Positions 60,636 through 64,000 of a stretch of DNA of 64,000 nt are shown here, one piece after another; position 1 is the stretch's first letter, and the number at the start of each line of letters is the position of its first letter. Under the pieces are notes generated by a model. It had not been told where the DNA came from and made no database searches. It saw only the letters and a list, made by a program, of their open reading frames with translations. Source of the stretch: Massariosphaeria phaeospora (Eukaryota > Ascomycota > Dothideomycetes > Pleosporales); NCBI GenBank assembly GCA_011032825.1, contig JAADJZ010000001.1:1860001-1924000 (forward strand). Direction: 5' to 3'. The translations under genes and the position numbers were made by a program.

Positions 60636-62750
60636 ATGGTGGGACGGCAAGAGAGTGAATTGACTCGTATCTACTCTGGGAACGTACTGTTTTACAAGTA
60701 CCTGAGCCAGAAACGCAACCCTTCATTTCTTAACCGGAATTTGATGCGCGCGTTTGCACTTCATCCTAAAGAGATAGACCCTGGATACCAAGAATACACC
60801 AGCCGGGCCCTCTGGAATATGCCTTCTAACGAATATTTTGGAGCTATGGTCAGAAACGAGCAAGCTAAGAGGTCGTTTGTCCTTGAGATCAAGGGTATCA
60901 AACCGTTAAATTCAAATACCACACTATGGGACAAACCTACGAGGAAGAAACAACCACTTTTCCGGCTGCACGTCGAAATCCATACAACAATTACGGACGC
61001 CACTACTGGTGCGCAAATTAAGAAAATCTCAGATCGCAAGGCGACCTTAAGGGGCGAGCAGACCGAGCAAGGAAGGAGGATTCAAGTTGATATGACTAAA
61101 GAAATCATATTGAAACCTGAAGAACTCGCGGTACCTGCGGATATAAAGGACGAGTGGTCAAGAAGAAAGGGCTTCGCTGAAGCGTACAACGTATTGATCA
61201 GTCTAAACTTCCAAGGATACAATGATGCCAGAGAATTTTACGCACAGACATCATCAAAGGATTCGTCACTAGGAAAGGACCCGCCGACTCGCCTAGCTAT
61301 GCGTTGGAAAAACATACTCGAGTGCCCAGATGGAGATAACGTAGTTCCATTAGTCTATGACAACGGTGATGGAACCAGCAAATCGCTGGATTTTGGTCTG
61401 CAAATACACATGTACTGGAGGTGTTCAACAGATGAATCGCTACTAGCCACATCTAACAGGATGCTCGAATCTTCACAGCCAGGAGCGCAATATCCGACAC
61501 CACCACTCGAGGAAACTGGCGCCAAATATGAAATTACCTACGCCTACCAAGAAGAGACACTGGTGCGGCGCAGTCTGATATGTGTTCATTGCAAGCGCTT
61601 ATATTGGAAAGAAATAGACATAGACGCCCTGCGCCTGCATTTAGAATATTTTCACGATTTCTTCAGCTATCGGGGTTCCATGGAGAACGAAGTCGGAGGG
61701 ATCCAACAGTGGCGATTCGAGTGCGATGTAGCCGACCACAAGGCAGATGGGCCCCGAGCAAGTGACAAGGCCCCTGACCCAAGAGAAATACAATTTTTGG
61801 CGCCAAAGCATTCATTCAACAGGAGAGGATTCCTAGAAGGCAATACTAGAGTCGCAAAACTGGCGACAAGGCCACCTCTACTAAGCAAAGTCTCACACGG
61901 CCCCTCCACCATCCCCATCAGACGCGAGAATCCGAACGAGGTTCTTGCGAGACCAAGAGCTATGAAGAAACGCTTCAAGGTTCCCAAAGCACCTAGTGAC
62001 GTCGTCTTTTTCAGAACCATCTCCAAACGCCCTCTCGAGGAAGGCGAATGCATCAGCGAAAGCGACGATGATGTAGATACGAGTTGGGTCCAGGACAAAA
62101 AAGCAGCCTGGGTCAACAATCTCCGCATACCCCAACCTGCCAGACGTTTTCTGGTTGGATACGATGATCATGTCCGAGCAGAACGACTAAAGACTGATTT
62201 TCATCTGGCGGATGCACTTGTTCGGTTCTCCCGCACAAAAGGAACCTGGCTTTGGGAACAACAGGTCATTGCCGAGTTCCGGAAAAAGCTCGCTGAGCTG
62301 CTGGAAGATGAGCTAATCTCCCAACAAATACACAATGCTTGTCTAAAAATTGTAGAAGATCAAGAGCCTACAAAATCCCCTGTCAACCGTAAAGGCAAAG
62401 GCAAAACCAGAGACTTGGCCGATCCTGTCCTCAAACCGCCTGTGGACGGTGACGGTGACGTTGAGATGGGTGATGCAGACGCCCATGCACAGGATATTGG
62501 GGAAACTCAACCCTCTGTCCCACCTCGCGATTTATGTCTTTGCGGGAAACACGCAGATGGGTCATCCAATCACAAACCTATCCTATACTGCCAGGACGAC
62601 TACTGCATACGACATGCCTTCCACCTTGAATGCGTAATGCAGCAGTGGAAACCCGAGACAGAGCCCGACTGGAGAGCCGATACGTGGATCTGCAGGGAGT
62701 GTGCATCAGAGTACGAGAAGCAAGCTAAAGGAGCAGCAGTTTCTTCATAA
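60636..62750 (+). CDS. SUZ12: SUZ12-like Polycomb (PRC2) subunit with C-terminal PHD finger
   Basis: PRC2 methylates H3K27 for facultative heterochromatin; SUZ12 scaffolds the EZH2/KMT6 and EED subunits. Single coding exon of 704 residues. A C2H2 zinc finger has ligands C316, C319, H335 and H340. A VEFS-box-like region follows at about residues 484-574 (WVQDKKAAWVNNL at its start, LWEQQVIAEFRKKLAELL near its end). After an acidic, Pro/Lys-rich linker a PHD finger of C4HC3 type occupies about residues 633-689, with ligands C634, C636, C652, C657, H663, C666, C686 and C689. The N-terminal half is the conserved SUZ12 scaffold region (KRNPSFLNRNLMRAF). The PHD tail is unusual for a SUZ12. An upstream in-frame stop supports the chosen start. 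Confidence 0.9.
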   Translation: MVGRQESELTRIYSGNVLFYKYLSQKRNPSFLNRNLMRAFALHPKEIDPGYQEYTSRALWNMPSNEYFGAMVRNEQAKRSFVLEIKGIKPLNSNTTLWDKPTRKKQPLFRLHVEIHTTITDATTGAQIKKISDRKATLRGEQTEQGRRIQVDMTKEIILKPEELAVPADIKDEWSRRKGFAEAYNVLISLNFQGYNDAREFYAQTSSKDSSLGKDPPTRLAMRWKNILECPDGDNVVPLVYDNGDGTSKSLDFGLQIHMYWRCSTDESLLATSNRMLESSQPGAQYPTPPLEETGAKYEITYAYQEETLVRRSLICVHCKRLYWKEIDIDALRLHLEYFHDFFSYRGSMENEVGGIQQWRFECDVADHKADGPRASDKAPDPREIQFLAPKHSFNRRGFLEGNTRVAKLATRPPLLSKVSHGPSTIPIRRENPNEVLARPRAMKKRFKVPKAPSDVVFFRTISKRPLEEGECISESDDDVDTSWVQDKKAAWVNNLRIPQPARRFLVGYDDHVRAERLKTDFHLADALVRFSRTKGTWLWEQQVIAEFRKKLAELLEDELISQQIHNACLKIVEDQEPTKSPVNRKGKGKTRDLADPVLKPPVDGDGDVEMGDADAHAQDIGETQPSVPPRDLCLCGKHADGSSNHKPILYCQDDYCIRHAFHLECVMQQWKPETEPDWRADTWICRECASEYEKQAKGAAVSS

Positions 62751-64000
62751 GACATTTAGCTGGAATGACTGTTTCTGTCTCTGGTTATGCGTTTCAAGAA
62801 TTACATCAGCAGGGCGTTAGCATGGTGTTTAATGATTGCGTCTGCCACATCTCCACGTCTTCCGAGCCGTGTCCAGCAACACCATCTCCAGAGCATACAC
62901 ATTGCCCTGCTCCACCATCCTCATCATGTATCACGGCATTTCCCTTGTATTTCCCACATGCCCACGAGCGATTTCGATTGGTTTTCTATTTTCTGTTTCT
63001 GGCGGGCCGGTAATATGCACTATTCTCAGCCGAGTCGTTTTTGGACGAGGCTAAGAGAGGGGGGGAAAGGGGGGACGGCGGATACATAGTCTTAAGTCTC
63101 TGCATGAAGAATACCCAATTGTGTGCTGGAGTGCCGTTGTGTTGACGTGAGAAATTGCGAATGCTGTGTTGGAAATGGGAGGGTTTGAGTGTGCAACAGA
63201 GATTTTGGGGACTTGTGCTGTGGACGGGTGTACTTTACTTCGGGATAGGTTCTGCTGATCTGGTAGCCCATTTGTCGTGCCTCGTGTACCAGATACGCTG
63301 GGCTTTTGGAGAGTTGATATCGATGCCCCTGGACCGACCAGTGACCATTCTATGCTCGCGGTGTTTAGATGAGTAAGACTTACAGAGCAGTAACTACGAG
63401 ACGTATCTCCGAATGCCATTCGAGATAACTACTAGCAAACCTGCGCTAAAGCTATCAGCTGCGCAAAGCAGGTTATCAGTATTGTTGTTTAGGAAAAAGA
63501 TAACATTGCCGTTGTGTCGCACTCGCTTCGCTCACTACGAACTCATCAACAAACAACTGTATTAAGTATTTGCATCTGGGCAGTAAATCACCTTGTATCT
63601 TGTCTCAAACTCTTTCTCTCTGCGTGCTGTGCTGGGCTGGGCTGGCATCGTGAATTTGTTCGTTAGTAGAAGGGCTTCGACGATTTCGGAAGAGATTGAA
63701 CAGAGAAGTGTAATGAGGTTGGATTGGATGGAATGAGGTAGTGCGAATTTGGAAAAGATGACGCTAGTGTCAGGTTATAGTAGGTGGATGGGTAGGTAGA
63801 TTAGCTTTCGGTATGCGTAGTTATATGTTATTGTCTGCAGCAAAGATATAAACACTGTCGCAATGCTTAGCAGGCTAGAGTATGCTGTGTCTAATACGTA
63901 CGCTATCAAACTACTATAACGCTTCTTAGCTTTGTTTTTTGCTGTAACTTGTTCTGTTTCTAGACTATGCATAAGTAGGAAATAGATAGCTGACAAATTT
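62751..64000. other. Window end: no supported gene, TA-rich last 0.5 kb
   Basis: The first part is the SUZ12 3' flank. No gene is supported further on. From about 63480 the sequence becomes AT- and TA-rich, possibly the edge of a repeat-derived region. Confidence 0.4.

Overview
This 64 kb window is nuclear DNA of a filamentous ascomycete. The genes carry short spliceosomal introns (mostly 42-100 bp, GT-AG, often with a CTAAC/CTGAC-like branch site just upstream of the acceptor), are densely packed on both strands, and encode fungal proteins: a velvet regulator (VeA), Mid1, a Byr4/Bfa1 mitotic-exit regulator, an RTA1-family membrane protein and a yapsin-like aspartic protease. The VeA sequence looks most like those I remember from Dothideomycetes (Mycosphaerella relatives). 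That placement is an inference, not a computed result. I reconstructed twenty-one protein-coding genes. For each one the joined exons sum to a whole number of codons. No rRNA, tRNA, CRISPR array or intact transposon was recognised.

Layout. 0-7 kb: the 3' part of a Puf3-type Pumilio protein (+), convergent with a long-chain acyl-CoA synthetase (-). 7.8-14.5 kb: O-acetylhomoserine sulfhydrylase (-), then veA (-). 14.5-19.4 kb: a 4.9 kb stretch upstream of veA in which I can support no protein gene. 19.4-28.2 kb: an unrecognised protein (-), PP5-type phosphatase (-) divergent from Spt4 (+), Mid1 (-), and a basic coiled-coil protein (-). 28.5-35.3 kb: the TRAPPII subunit Trs130 (-) divergent from an RTA1-like protein (+). 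35.9-41.1 kb: a small acidic membrane protein (+), RFC subunit 4 (-) and an aspartic protease (+). 41.1-43.6 kb: no supported gene, but a diverged 250-bp direct duplication. 43.6-50.2 kb: a WD40 protein (-), Byr4/Bfa1 (-) and XRCC4 (+). 51.5-62.8 kb: a large disordered nuclear-type protein (+), a WW-domain protein with a 17-nt microexon (-), an F-box/LRR-like protein (-) and a SUZ12-like Polycomb protein with a C-terminal PHD finger (+). The last 1.2 kb holds no supported gene and becomes TA-rich.

The genes do not form a metabolic cluster. Most are housekeeping: RNA regulation, lipid activation, sulfur assimilation, transcription elongation, vesicle traffic, replication, end-joining and mitotic exit. 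Developmental or chromatin control comes from VeA and SUZ12. Six neighbouring pairs are divergent and share promoter regions of about 0.6-1.2 kb (PP5/Spt4, Trs130/RTA1, RFC4/protease, Byr4/XRCC4, F-box/SUZ12 and, with a larger gap, the unrecognised 27-28 kb block is tandem rather than divergent, so the clear divergent cases are the first five). The most interesting observations are the PHD finger attached to SUZ12, the microexon inside a WW domain, a GC-AG intron in XRCC4, the duplicated non-coding block near 42.5-42.9 kb, and the long gene-free region behind veA.
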